Below are positions 13,563-25,300 of a stretch of DNA of 64,000 nucleotides, piece after piece. The position numbers were made by a program, and so were the translations under genes. The stretch is from Membranipora membranacea (taxonomy: Eukaryota > Bryozoa > Gymnolaemata > Cheilostomatida > Membraniporidae), in contig OU612074.1 of assembly GCA_914767715.1 (NCBI GenBank), positions 8,573,501-8,637,500 on the forward strand, written 5' to 3'. The notes under the pieces were generated by a model. It had not been told where the DNA came from, searched no databases, and was given only the letters and a program-made list of their open reading frames with translations. How positions within the stretch are numbered: position 1 is the stretch's first letter; every line of letters begins with the position of its first letter.

Positions 13563-13660
13563 CACAGCCAGCCCTTAAAAGCGTTCGGGATGGCGATCGC
13601 GGCGTAACGACCGCCTACGGCCGCAATCGCCATCCCGAACGCTTTTAAGGGCTGGCTGTG
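13563..13660. mobile_element. 98-bp foldback MITE with 8-bp target duplication
   Basis: Two 41-bp arms (13563-13603 and 13620-13660) are reverse complements with one mismatch, around a 16-bp spacer. The element is GC-rich in an AT-rich setting. It is flanked by the exact 8-bp direct repeat acccgctg at 13555-13562 and 13661-13668. An 8-bp duplication is typical of hAT-superfamily insertions, although the terminal CACAGCC is not a classic hAT end. It is too short to encode anything, so it would be a non-autonomous element. Confidence 0.9.
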
Positions 13661-13668
13661 ACCCGCTG

Positions 13669-16103
13669 CTGCTTACTGAGCTGCAAAGTGATGCCAGTTC
13701 ACTTATATACAGAGGTTGAAGTAGTACACAGGGCCACTTTTAATTGCATAGAATTATATTATCAAGGCATATCAATTAAAATGCCTGTGTGCTGCAGAGA
13801 CATTGATTGAATTTGAATATTTTGTCTTAAAAAGTTTTAAATCCAATCCTTTGATATTTATATATCATACATCAATGTCAACATTTCTCACATGAGCACT
13901 GCCCGAAGTTATACAAAGACCTCAAAATCCATCAATCATACCACCTAATAACTAAGTGAATAACTTTTAAATGTGACTATTGTTTGTGTTACCTGGTGAA
14001 AAACTAAAATCAAAGCAATCCAAGTGTTTCTAGCTCCTGTTGGCTTACCCTATAAAAATTTGAATGAATTTGGTACAGCATATTAATAGTCCATCAAAAT
14101 ACTTAACTGCGCACAACCCATGTAATTCGACCTATTAAAACAAGGTCCAGTGAGGTGTTTTGGAAAATGAATAATATAGAACACAATAAACTACACCCAG
14201 CCATACCAAATTATCCAAGTCTATGATGCAGAGCAAGGCGCCAAGCTGGTATACTTTCAGTTGAACACTCTTAAGTCTAGCTGTCAGCCAAGACTACCCT
14301 TGCAGAAAAGAATTGAAAACATTTTGGTAAAGTGCCTATTACAACTTTTCACTCTCTAGAACCACAATATTGAACCTATATTACTACCTGTTTATGCCTG
14401 ATTCACAGGTGATTTGCTTCACTTCAAATAGTGGATCGCAAGACAATTTTATCATTCATAGAGTCCACAAAAGGTAAACAGTTTGCTAAACACTCACCAA
14501 GTTACATCTCTACCATCAAAGAGCCAGAGTCCCACTAACCACTAGATGTGTATGAAAACTGAGGTCAATAATAATATAACCATTTATCAAACTTACTTCA
14601 GAAACCCTCTCAATACAAGGCATAGATATCAATCGACAAAGCCAAAGTTAACAAACAGGAGTTACCAATTCTAAATATATACTAATGCAGGTCCTTAGAT
14701 ACCACTAACATGAATGTCACACACCCAAAACCACTTAGTTTGATTTCCGTTAAATTTCATTTATTTTTGAGATGGATGATAAGAATCCTGACAGATAAGG
14801 ATCCTTACTAACAACTAATAAACAGGACCTTTGCATTAAGCGCATATTCTAATATACAACAATGGTAAAGAGAAGTTGTAGTAATTCAGCGTCAGTTAGG
14901 CTGTTTATTAAAATTTCAAATGTCACTGTAACTGGGTAACTGGGTAAATTGGTGTATTTAAATAGATAATCCTTCTATTGAAGACTAATTGAATTCCTGC
15001 CAAGATTCTGTTGCCTGGTTTTTGTCGAGACCAAATCCATCGAAACCGACTATATCAAATCAATCTTCTAATTTGTAACCAGAGGAAAAGAACGGGCGAG
15101 TATTTGTTTTACATATCTCATGCACCAGTCCATACAACATTATTTCCGATGGCATAACCAATGGAAACAATTGAATAGTTTGGATAACCAAATATTTGAC
15201 ACAAGCGGAGGTCACTAGATTTCCTCAATCTAGCTCTGACATGAATATCTGATGAAAATCAAAACTGCAATTTGTTCTGACCTCAAATGGTTAAATACCG
15301 GTGAATGTCACGATCCACCATGATTGTCCTTATTTTCAAACAATCAATCAAAAATAGCGAAAAATAAGAAATGTCTCATATTGTATCAGCTATATACAGA
15401 AAAGTTTATAAGAAAATCTTAAAACATACTTATTCCATTCCAACATATTATGATCATGTCAGAAACGTTAGAACGTTCGAACAACGTTTGATGCTCTGCA
15501 ACCCTTTTAGCTAGGAAATCGCTTCTTCTTCTCAATATAGACCATATCACTACCACTGCCACATGTGGTTGAGAAATATAATGGTTCGTCCAGCTAAAGG
15601 TTCAGTACTAGTTTTTAACAAGTTGCTGCACATAATAGAAATTATCTGAACATGGTCTCCGTAGCTCTATTCTACCTTTGATGGTGTGGTATGTCTAAAG
15701 TCAGTAGAGTCAGTTGCATACATTCAGAGGCATCAATTTATTAAAAAAGACTAAACACCTCTGGCGGTGATTGGACATGAAAGTCTTCTTAAAAACCAGC
15801 TGTTGATAGACTTCATCAAGACGATATGTGTCCATACAATGTATATTAATGATTAATAAAATCTCATTCATTAAAAGTATAGTTACAGCATGGGGATTAT
15901 GATATACCAAGAGAGGACAACTTCTTCGTTTTGAATAAGACGTGGAAAGCTTATTCGAAAGCGGATGTGTTTTTTGTATTACAAAATATAAAAAGAACAT
16001 CATGCATTCATCAAAACTTAAATTAAAAATTGTAATTGAAAAACTTGAAATTGGATTGCATACTCAAACAACCAAAGGAAAGATAAACCTATCATTTAAG
16101 CCT
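13669..16103. other. Intergenic region between SLC17 B and D
   Basis: AT-rich sequence with no exon I can support. The part from about 15,000 to 16,080 aligns by eye with 45,780-47,100, the corresponding flank downstream of copy E. The minus strand carries an AATAAA at about 15,737-15,742, about 360 bp past the stop of copy D, which could be its poly(A) signal. Confidence 0.5.
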
Positions 16104-19100
16104 TCATTCCTTCTCTGCTTCTGAGTCAGAACAAAACTTTTCATCTTTAGTATAGCTGTCTTCCATAGCCCAATCCTGTGTTTCACCTCGAGCGAGTAGT
16201 GCAAAGAAACAGGCTCCAAACACAAATACGCCAGCCCATATGTAAAAAACTACTCGCCACTCTTCAACACTTCCCTGTAAATAATAACATATCAGTGTTG
16301 GCAAAAATTGAGTGAGACTGGGGCCCGATCAAATTCTAGAAATTGTATATGACTGTTGCATTGTGGGAATGCTTCCTTGGCTGTGTTGTGTAATGAGACT
16401 TTTGTCTCAGCAGAGAGCTTCTGCATGTAATGTGTGCGAGAAAACAGCAGGGGTACACTTTTCATTTGATGGAAATTGTCTGTAAGGTTTGTAAAAAAAC
16501 ATTTTCTAACAAATATTTGGCATTGTTTTATGATGTCATGACGCAAATATCTTTAGGCTGCAATGAACAATGAAAATCCGTATCAAGAAATAAATTGGAA
16601 CTTATATATTCCTCCTCTTTTCATTAAATCAATGATAGTTGTATGGAATGCGTGGAAATGATTGCTTATCATCCTAAACAACCTACCATAGGAGTGAGTG
16701 CATTCACAAGTGTCGGTGCTATTATTCCAGGGAGAGCAGCTAACGTGTTACTCATAGCAAATATCTCTCCGGAATATCTATTACGAGTGAATAAAAATTC
16801 GGTAGGTTGATACATATATAATGGAACTGATTGAATGGAATTGATGTAACTTTCTAGTGAGAAATTTGTTGCGAACAAAGTTGGTATTCCCAAATGGTGC
16901 TAATCGCAATTCATCATCGGTGAAGGTTTAATATTGAAAGTACATGTATTGGACAATGTTTGTAATTGAGGATCGTTTTCTAATAGTAAAAGATACTCAG
17001 ATAATTGGACAGCAGTGATATGATCACCTCCCTTCTTATTGTATCTCTCAAACGAGTATTTGCTATTTAGTAAGAAACGAAAGAGGGATGCAAGGTGCCG
17101 AAATCCTGAAAAACTAGAATGTATCCTGTGAAAGGTCTCCTGAACTGGGAGTGCGGCAAGTTGCCAAAACTGAAACTGGGACTAATCAGCCATTGGCAGG
17201 GACACTTTTATCTTAGCCAATAGGCCGAGTATTTTTTGAAGTGTGCAATATGAACAGCAGTCTTTTTAATTCAAACATGTGCATATAAAAATCATTGTTG
17301 CTCACCTGGATGCGATATCCTGTATATTAACTGTAAAGCCAGCGCTCCCGAATCCGAGAAGACCCACTGCTGCTGTGATGAAGATTATTCCCAAGTACTT
17401 TTTGTCACATGGGATAAATCCAGCAGCGATTAGGAATCCAGAAGGAATGATGAAGGCTAGAAAAATGAACGAGAACGTTAGTCAGCTAGACGTGTAGTGA
17501 TTGAGCAATGTATGTAAACATTTTGTTCAGCTGCCTTTTATCTTCATTTGGGGATACAACTCTAAATTATTTTATAGTTTGAAAGTCAACAGCAACTCTC
17601 CTGGTTTACTGATTCGCTACTGTTACTTACCTATTGCCAAAGCCACCTTCCTGGTGACCGCTGTTGAGACCATTTCTTCTTTTCTAATCTTGTCAATTAC
17701 AAAAGATGCTGTGTTCCCCACAATCACCATAGCTATATAAGGCAGAGTGGAGTACAGTCCATTCTACAGAGCATGAAAATACAAATTCTTTATCTCACTC
17801 AATTCTTACCATACACTGAATTTCAAATATCATTTTCATTCAGTTGAAAAATGACAACCCCAACCAAATTTTTTTTACCGTTGATATACCAGCAAAACAA
17901 ATGTTATGCATTTTACTTTTTTGTCAAAGACATCAACAATTTTAATTCTAAACAACTGCTGTTAGCAAAATTTCAGGGAACCTCTATGAATCAAAATAGC
18001 ACAACCCATGATCAGCTTTTGGCAAACCCATGTACCAACACTCACAGCCTTAATATCCAGTCCCAAGACTTCTTTCATATAGGCTGGGAGCTTCGTGTTT
18101 ACAGCAAAGAGTCCAAAATTGTATGATATGTGTGCCACGATGATAGCCCAGACAGCCGGGGTGGAAACTATCTTCAGCCAAGGTACTTGTTTCTACAACA
18201 AAAAGAAGACAACATACAAAGTAAAATAATTTAAATCAGGAATTGTATCTTTCAATATGGAGCTCTGATGGTGACGACGACAGTTTTGATATCAAAATAA
18301 TTTCTACATATATTTTTACATCTACATAGCTAAATCAACTAAATAAAGAATGTATTTGTTCAATTTCTTGTACTGAATTATATTCTGTCTGTTTTTATTT
18401 ATTATTGAGCAAGTAGTATTGACGATGTTATGTGCTCCTGAACTTTTAGGGTGATTGCAGACACGCAGCATTGGGAATCAGCTGAGCCTATGGGGTCAGT
18501 CAGGTGTAAGTAATTAGCTATACCAATAATAAATAGTCACAAATAAACCTCCAGGTGACAGATGACCTTGAACTTGAATCTCCGTGGACAGCTTCAGACC
18601 GGCTACTGAGGTGAAAGTGCTTTGATAATTTGAATTCAAAGGAACTCTAAATTGAATAATTTTTGTTGCAATTATCGAAACAGCTGATCCAAAGCTGTCC
18701 GCAGAACTTGATGTCAAGAATTTGACATTCCAAATGCACAAAATATTTAATTCATTGATATTGACAATTAATAGAGTAAATTATTTCCACCTGGCCTTGA
18801 TGTCATAGACTCACAGTGATTGACACCCAGGGTTGCATGATGGCCATTGTCTTTCGAAGTGAGAGCACATAACTTGATGAATATTAGAATTCTAAAACTG
18901 AATTTTGCTGTAACAATGACAATCAAAACATGCAACATTTGATTCAAGATAACCTATGTGAAACGTTGTCCATTAGCTTACATGGTTTTCCAACTCGATT
19001 TACAGTAGTATTATTAATGAAATGTTTTTGAGTGGGTTTGTTGAGGAATTTGGAGGTAAAAAATGGATATTGGTTGCAATGGAATATTCTGTGAACCCGA

Positions 19101-21750
19101 TTGCAAAATTTTGTGCTCGGCTCAAATACCTATATATACCTTGTTATCAGGTGCAGCTTGATGTGTATTAGCCATGATATACTCCTTCTCTTCTTGGGAT
19201 ATTCTCGGGTGATCTGCAGGAGAATCATAAACCATGAAGCTCCAGGCAATATAGAAAATAATACTCAACCCTCCGCTCATGTAGAATAGACTCGGCCAGC
19301 CTCCAGAGAAAGATTCCCACTCACAAAAAAATCCTCCCATTCCCAGGATCAGAATACACCCAAGCTAAAACATAATGAAATACAGACTACAGTAAACCCG
19401 TTTGATTAGCCGACAGAAATATTTATCTCAATAAAAGCGGGAAAGTCTCGTTGAATTCTTAAAAATATACGAGATTTGTGAGCCTTTATTCGTTGCACTT
19501 GATTTTTCAACTGTCATGGCCATGTATGTATTATAATAAAAGTAATGAGGAGTGAAATAGATTTCAAACTGAGATAAATTCTGAGATATGTATACTGGAA
19601 TGTCCATCATGGTACATATAATCATAGAAACATGTGGCAATGTACTTGCACAATGTTTATTGCCTAAAATAATTGTCGATTGCTTTTAATGTTGACATAA
19701 TCAGCCTCCAGGAGCACAAAACCAACGGAAGCATAATGCCATGTATGTTAGAGACCTGATGAGAATAAGAATATTAAAGTGGCTTGAACATGTGTGTAGG
19801 TGAGAGGGAAAGATATGATGGCATTAGTAGGGTCAATGAGATGTGAGTCGAAGGAAGGAGAAATCGGGGACGTCCAAATCATAGATGTAAGGAATCAAAT
19901 GACTTGTTGAAGAGGATGAGCTAGGCTTCTGGCAGGTACCCATTACCCAAACAGGACAGATGAGGATAACAGTTGAGTCAATTTATTTGAGTTCAACCAA
20001 TTTTATTTATTTTGTAGAACTGATGTACTTACTCTTTGACCTGACATTGTGAGAACAACCAGTTTACTTCTCTCATAAGTAGGCACCCACTTTCCAAGCA
20101 TACCGAAAAAAGATGGGATGACACCACCACAGATAATTCCTGACAGAACTCGTAAAAGTATTACAAGACTTGCCGAAGCATCATAGTCAATACCGTCATA
20201 CCTAAAAATGACACAAGTTAGTGGTTCACAAGCATTGCTCAGAACCTGCAGTATTTTCTCAGGTTACAAAGTAAGCAATTAAAATATTTTTTCTATGGCT
20301 ATCCAAAATCTGCCGGAAGCTTGTTAGGTACTTTGATAAACACTATCAAACATTACCATCATAATTTTGATAGGAGTTATCAAAGCAAATTGAAAAGTAG
20401 TGCAACTCGGAATACTTTTATGTGGGAACAATGCATCAAAGAAGAAATAATTTGCCTGCCCTGTTGGTGGGAATCCTTTTGCTTAAGTTGACTTGAATTA
20501 TATTTGATACTTCAGAAAATAATATGCGTAGATGGCAGCAACTTACCTGGCGGCCACAGGAATTAACATCGTGACAACACCATACAAGCTCATACAGACA
20601 AGCACAACCCTCTTTCCTCCAAATCTACCAGCTATTATACCACCGGGAACTTGTGTGACAAGATATCCATAGAAGAATGCGCTGAGTATCCAGCCTTGTT
20701 GTGTCTTATCCCATTCAATATCTCCTTCGCTTGTCTGTAAACCAAGAGAATCCACTGTATAGATGGAGAAATCTAAGCTAATTTGCTCACTGAATTATAT
20801 ATAATTTCATCGCAGGATGGCAATCCATTGAATTGTACTATAAGATCATATATACAGAAGCTACTGTCACTAACGAGGTTGGTTAACGAAGTGTATTACA
20901 TCTCACCGTGGCTGCAGTAATACTGCATAAGTTGCCAGATCTAAGACCGCTATAATTATTCTCCCAAAATTTAAAACCACCTTTATAATGACTTATTACC
21001 TGGACTCCATTAGTATTGACTAGTGTGAATGAACGTTAGGATTTCATAGATCAAAATGCGCCATCTCTTAGTTCGGTTATGGCCTATACAAAAACACTTA
21101 CATTTTGATCAGGATTTGTCGGTCCTCCGCACACCGATGTCATATTTGTGCTGGCCGAACTAGATATATTCAGTCTTGATTGTTTGACCATGCAGACAAT
21201 AGCAAAACTCAAACTGCTTCTCATAGTCTCCATCGCGATGTGACAGAAGCAGCACATATATGCCAGAGTCCAGCGGCATGACGTCAACATGCTGCCAAGA
21301 CTCTCCTGCCTATTCCCTGTAACAGATTAGCAGAATCAAGACTGAGTTGAACTTGAGTTGATTGTTATGTTATGTTGAATAGTATCGCTAGATTGAATTT
21401 TAAAAACGGAGAGTGTTAATGTTGGTCGAAATCGCAAGTTCTATCTCGATTCAAAGACAGAATTAGGGGTGCCTTAAGGGTCCAGCTGCTGTATTCAGGG
21501 CCAAGTTGCTCTCAATTTTCAGGCAGGTTGGAGCGCACCTGGAGCAAACCACCCAGCAGTTATGGTCAAATCCACAATACAGCTTTAAGTATGCCAAAAA
21601 TGAAATCTGTATTTCATCGCCTCCAAAGCAAACACCGTCTTTGGCTTTGTTATTCATATACATGATAAACTTACCTATCTTGATATCTATACTCAGATCT
21701 TCCATTTCACCACCAAGTTTTGTCTCTGCTTGATTCGACTGTGCACCCAT
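16104..21750 (-). CDS. SLC17-family anion transporter, copy D (intact)
   Basis: This is the one undamaged member of the array, a sialin / vesicular-glutamate-transporter-type MFS carrier. Minus-strand exons: 21675-21750, 21102-21316, 20547-20734, 20033-20201, 19140-19364, 18046-18192, 17631-17763, 17306-17456, 16687-16777, 16104-16274. These total 1566 nt (521 aa), every junction is GT-AG and the phases agree. The N-terminus (MGAQSNQ) is short and hydrophilic. GRFGGKR lies at residues 133-139, and a TM4-type R-V-L-S-G...W-V-P-T-Y-E-R-S block follows in exon 4, as in SLC17 proteins. The exon 5 block FFCEWESFSGGWPS, shared with the other copies, is a family hallmark too. The C-tail is acidic. 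Exon 3 is 9 nt shorter than in A, B and C. Intron 4 contains an old LINE remnant that copy E shares. The transported anion is not deducible. Confidence 0.93.
19745..19970 (+). mobile_element. Degenerate LINE 3' remnant in intron 4 of SLC17 D
   Basis: The plus strand shows decayed traces of the C-terminal part of a non-LTR retrotransposon reverse transcriptase, the R-I-L-K-W-L-E-H-V type motif that precedes the retroelement tail. It is broken by several stops. A clearer relative stands at the same place in copy E (48,500-48,740), so the insertion predates the duplication. Confidence 0.5.
21455..21610 (-). repeat. Dispersed repeat, SINE-like core
   Basis: The minus strand carries a core of the form ACCTGCC-x-GAAAATTGAGAGCAA...CTTAAGGCACCCC. 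Related cores occur at 23,290-23,360, 31,770-31,860 and 62,580-62,660. The last two are duplicate positions of one insertion. It lies in intron 1 of SLC17 D. Confidence 0.5.
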
Positions 21751-22344
21751 TATTTTCAAGTATTATTTAGTCTTATCACTTACTATTGAATTAGATTTGA
21801 TGAAAAGTTAACAAATTTCTCAACTGTGATTTACAAAGACATCACAAAGATTGAGCCTGTCTGCAAAATAGTTAGTGAACTATACCCCCATGAGTTCAAC
21901 AGCTGATTTGAGCTTATGCAACTACAATTAATTGGATCAAGATCCTTAACGCTGTCCCGATGATCTTATCTGATGTCAAAATCTGAGATGAAACTAATTG
22001 TAGACCGGTTGAGGTTAAATCTATCACAGAGATTCCAAGCCATTTTGATAAACTACATGCGGCAATAATAACTTTTGTTTTCAAAATTTTAATTCGTCAT
22101 ACCCAAATTATACATGTGAAACCCTGTCATACTTACAAAACGAGACAACTCCTTACATTTCTTCTTTTGTTTATCTTCAATAGTCATAATATCATAAATT
22201 CCTTGTGGTAGTCAAAAGTTTAAATGAAATTCTTCACAGTAATTGACATTCATTTGAAGTTGACAATTTATTGGCAAAAACCTGGAGTGCTAAGATTTTG
22301 ATTTGGACAACAACTAAGAAATTCATCCAAGACACATCGACTTG

Positions 22345-25300
22345 CTAGCTGATAATTTGTCTTTTTGATGGATTCATCGCATTCTTTCTGGCAGTGTTGG
22401 CTTTTGCTTTTGGGGAGGTTTCCTTATTTTTCTTCTGCTCTTTTTTTTGCCCCTTTGATTTGATTGACGGCTGCCATAGTTTTCCTTCAGCAGGCCTGTT
22501 TAGCTCAATACCCGCTGGATTGATTGATGGCTGCCATATATTACCTTGGCCAGGTGTGTTTGGCAACTTGCTTTTGGCAGCCTTATTTTTATTTTTCCAA
22601 AAATAAAAAGCAACGGCAGCAGAAGTTATGACCAGTAGTGACAGCAAGCTCACCAGCAAGATAATTAATGTAGCTGAGCTTCCAGATCCAGCTGACCCTC
22701 CTGTTCCAGAAACATCACTTAGACCTGAATCAAATATGCATATATATATAACAAATAATTTTGCTCTCTCCCTAAAAGAGACAAAGAAAAATATTTGATT
22801 GAATGACCAAACAATACACAAAGCAATTAAATTGTTCACACTGTTAATCACAAAAATTTTGCTCTTCTGATTCAGTTATTCATGAGGTATGAGATTCATG
22901 GTATTTGTTCTGTATCCTTGAACAATTCCAAATAAACGGCACTGAAAAAAGCTACTGTTACCTGTCAACTGTTGCCCATAATTGATATTGACAATATATA
23001 TATATATACTTTTATTGCCAGCAACAATTCATTATTACTAATGTTTTACTAATGAATTTACGAATGTTTTATATATAATATAACATGAATAAACATTACG
23101 AATGTTTTACTAACTAGTGCTATAGGGTTCAATACTTTTTAATCAAAGCTTTATGGGATATGTTTTCTAGCAAATAAATTGATGGGAGGTAATGATAAAG
23201 TTGATTAACATCAATGGATTAAAATCAGATGTCTTATCACACGCAACATCCCGAAACATGGTTGGCGAAACTGGTTTATTGCTTTTTTGTCGAGACCCCA
23301 ATACCTGCGCCAGTTTGCTCTCAGTTTGCGGGCAGGTCGGATTAAACCCCAGCAGTCAGTGGACTACAGTGGGAGTCTAACACACAACCTTCAGCATATG
23401 CATGCTAAAGGTACGGCGCTCTAACCAGCTGAGCCACCTCCTACTTCTACTAGTGGGGTATCTATTCATCTTTTTGTGTTTCTCTCATGTGACTAACACT
23501 GCCCTCACTGGCACCATAGACGAAACCTCTCATAGACATACCTTGCGAGTTCACTGTATAGCAGTTACTGGTAAATTGTTTTGCCTCAGAACAGCATAGG
23601 ACACTCAAGGAGAAATTACGATTTCCCAAACTGAATATTTCACCTGAAAATTGAAATAAAATACTTTACAACGCTCCTACCAAAATTAATTCCACAATCT
23701 TAGTGTTAAAGAAAACACAAAGATCATTGCATGATAAAGTCACTTATGATAACTTGATGTAAGATTTGCAAAGGGAAAAACTGCAAAGCCTTTCAGAGCA
23801 AGAATTATTGACGGTGGTAAAGGTTATCCCATCAGAGACGGTAACTCCCTTACACCGCATCAGGATGTCATTTTGCAACAAATATCATTGGCTGAGGTTG
23901 CAAACAACTGATTTGTATTTGCGTGCCCGTTGTTCTTTTTAAACTTTATTGGTAAAACATTCATTTGAGAAAAAAGGGCAAAATATTGAATTGAGGTATG
24001 AAATGTGATGCCTTGTTTGGTGATTCACAATCTATAAACTGTGCCGGGTTACTTCCACAAATAGGCAACGGCTCAGACTCCACACATGAATGTTACACAA
24101 TAAAAATTAAATTATAGAGACATCACAATGTGAACGGTAACCCAGGAAACAAATTACATGTGGAGAGACAAACCAGGATATCAAAGAAACTACAAATTGA
24201 CCATATGAAATTAGTAAACAAGTCCGAAATTTCAGAATTCGAACGTTTATAAAATACCACCTAAACTTAGGAATGACAGTAGAACTGTGGAAATGAAAAG
24301 TCCAAAAGAGTCTAGAAGTAGAAACGACAGATCTACTTTTTTTTGTATCGTCGGGTTTATCCCCCTGCAGAATTCGGAAGCAAAAGAGCTGAGTAAAGAA
24401 AGAAATTAGGCATGCGCCACAAAAAAGAATTCTTTTATCAATAAATGCCAGATTCTACTAAATCAATTGAGATTGGATATCATTTCTTAGCTTATTGCTT
24501 CCACTGCAGACTTGGAGCCTATGGTTGAGGGACAGCTTTGAAATAAAAAATCGATTTCACCAAAAAATTCATAAATTCCAAAAATTTGTCAGCATCTTGA
24601 GAGCCTATGAGGTTGTATAACTTTTTGAGCTCTTTAAAATGGTATATGGTGACCCTGCACTTGTCATTTCTGCTTCAAAATGAATTAAGAGATAGCAACA
24701 ATATTAGTTATCAAAATCTGCAACATGATTATTGCCTTAGTACTTATCAATAGAAGGTGAGTCAAGTTTTCATATTTCCGTGGCTTTCGCTGATGTGTTT
24801 TCAAAGGATTAATATGACAAACTTTCTCCTTGAGGGGTACCTGGTAATTGCATTCCCTTATCACCCACATCTATTATGAACCACATGTGGTTGATGATCT
24901 CAGCTGACCCTCGCAAAGGTTGATCACTTGAAATAACAAAAATTGTTCCTTTGATGTACATACCAAGTTGATGAACCGTTTTTGCTCCATCCCTGTAGGT
25001 ACAGCTCATCATGGTACCCTGTTCCTCACCGAGAGTTGTCACACTGAAACTTGTCATTTCATTTGGGAATACACGGTTTCTTATTTGCCTTTCCACTGCT
25101 GAGCAGGCAAAAGATACAGACCCCAATATATCAATAAAGAAGGGATAAGTGTGACTATGTGATAAAGCTGGCAATACTTTGTTTCTTGGCAGTCGGATGC
25201 GAAACTTGTAAGTATACAATTAGTATTTTGGCAATGACTCATTAGACCAAATAAGACTGTTTCCTTTATGAAAAATCCCATAATGTTCTCTACAATGTAT

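Larger units (their letters stand above)
170..22210. repeat. Segmental duplication, SLC17 block of unit 1
   Basis: Aligns by eye, with many indels, to 36,090-53,045. The anchors are the copy A / copy C 5' flanks, all shared introns, the D / E introns with their common LINE remnant, and the shared end at ccttgtggtagt (22,201 and 53,040). Unit 2 is shorter because most of the B counterpart and part of E were deleted there. Confidence 0.85.

Noticed and set aside
15710-16003. 97-codon minus-strand frame downstream of SLC17 D
   Set aside because: No homologue in the duplicate copy's matching flank, no splice context, AT-rich composition.
21463-21759. 98-codon frame starting at the SLC17 D start codon
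   Set aside because: Only the first 25 codons are exon 1; the rest reads into intron 1 and a dispersed repeat.
24809-25219. Single long exon of 136 codons in gene G
   Set aside because: A smaller exon (24964-25095) with proper splice sites and phase 1-1 fits the chain; the rest would break the phase pattern.
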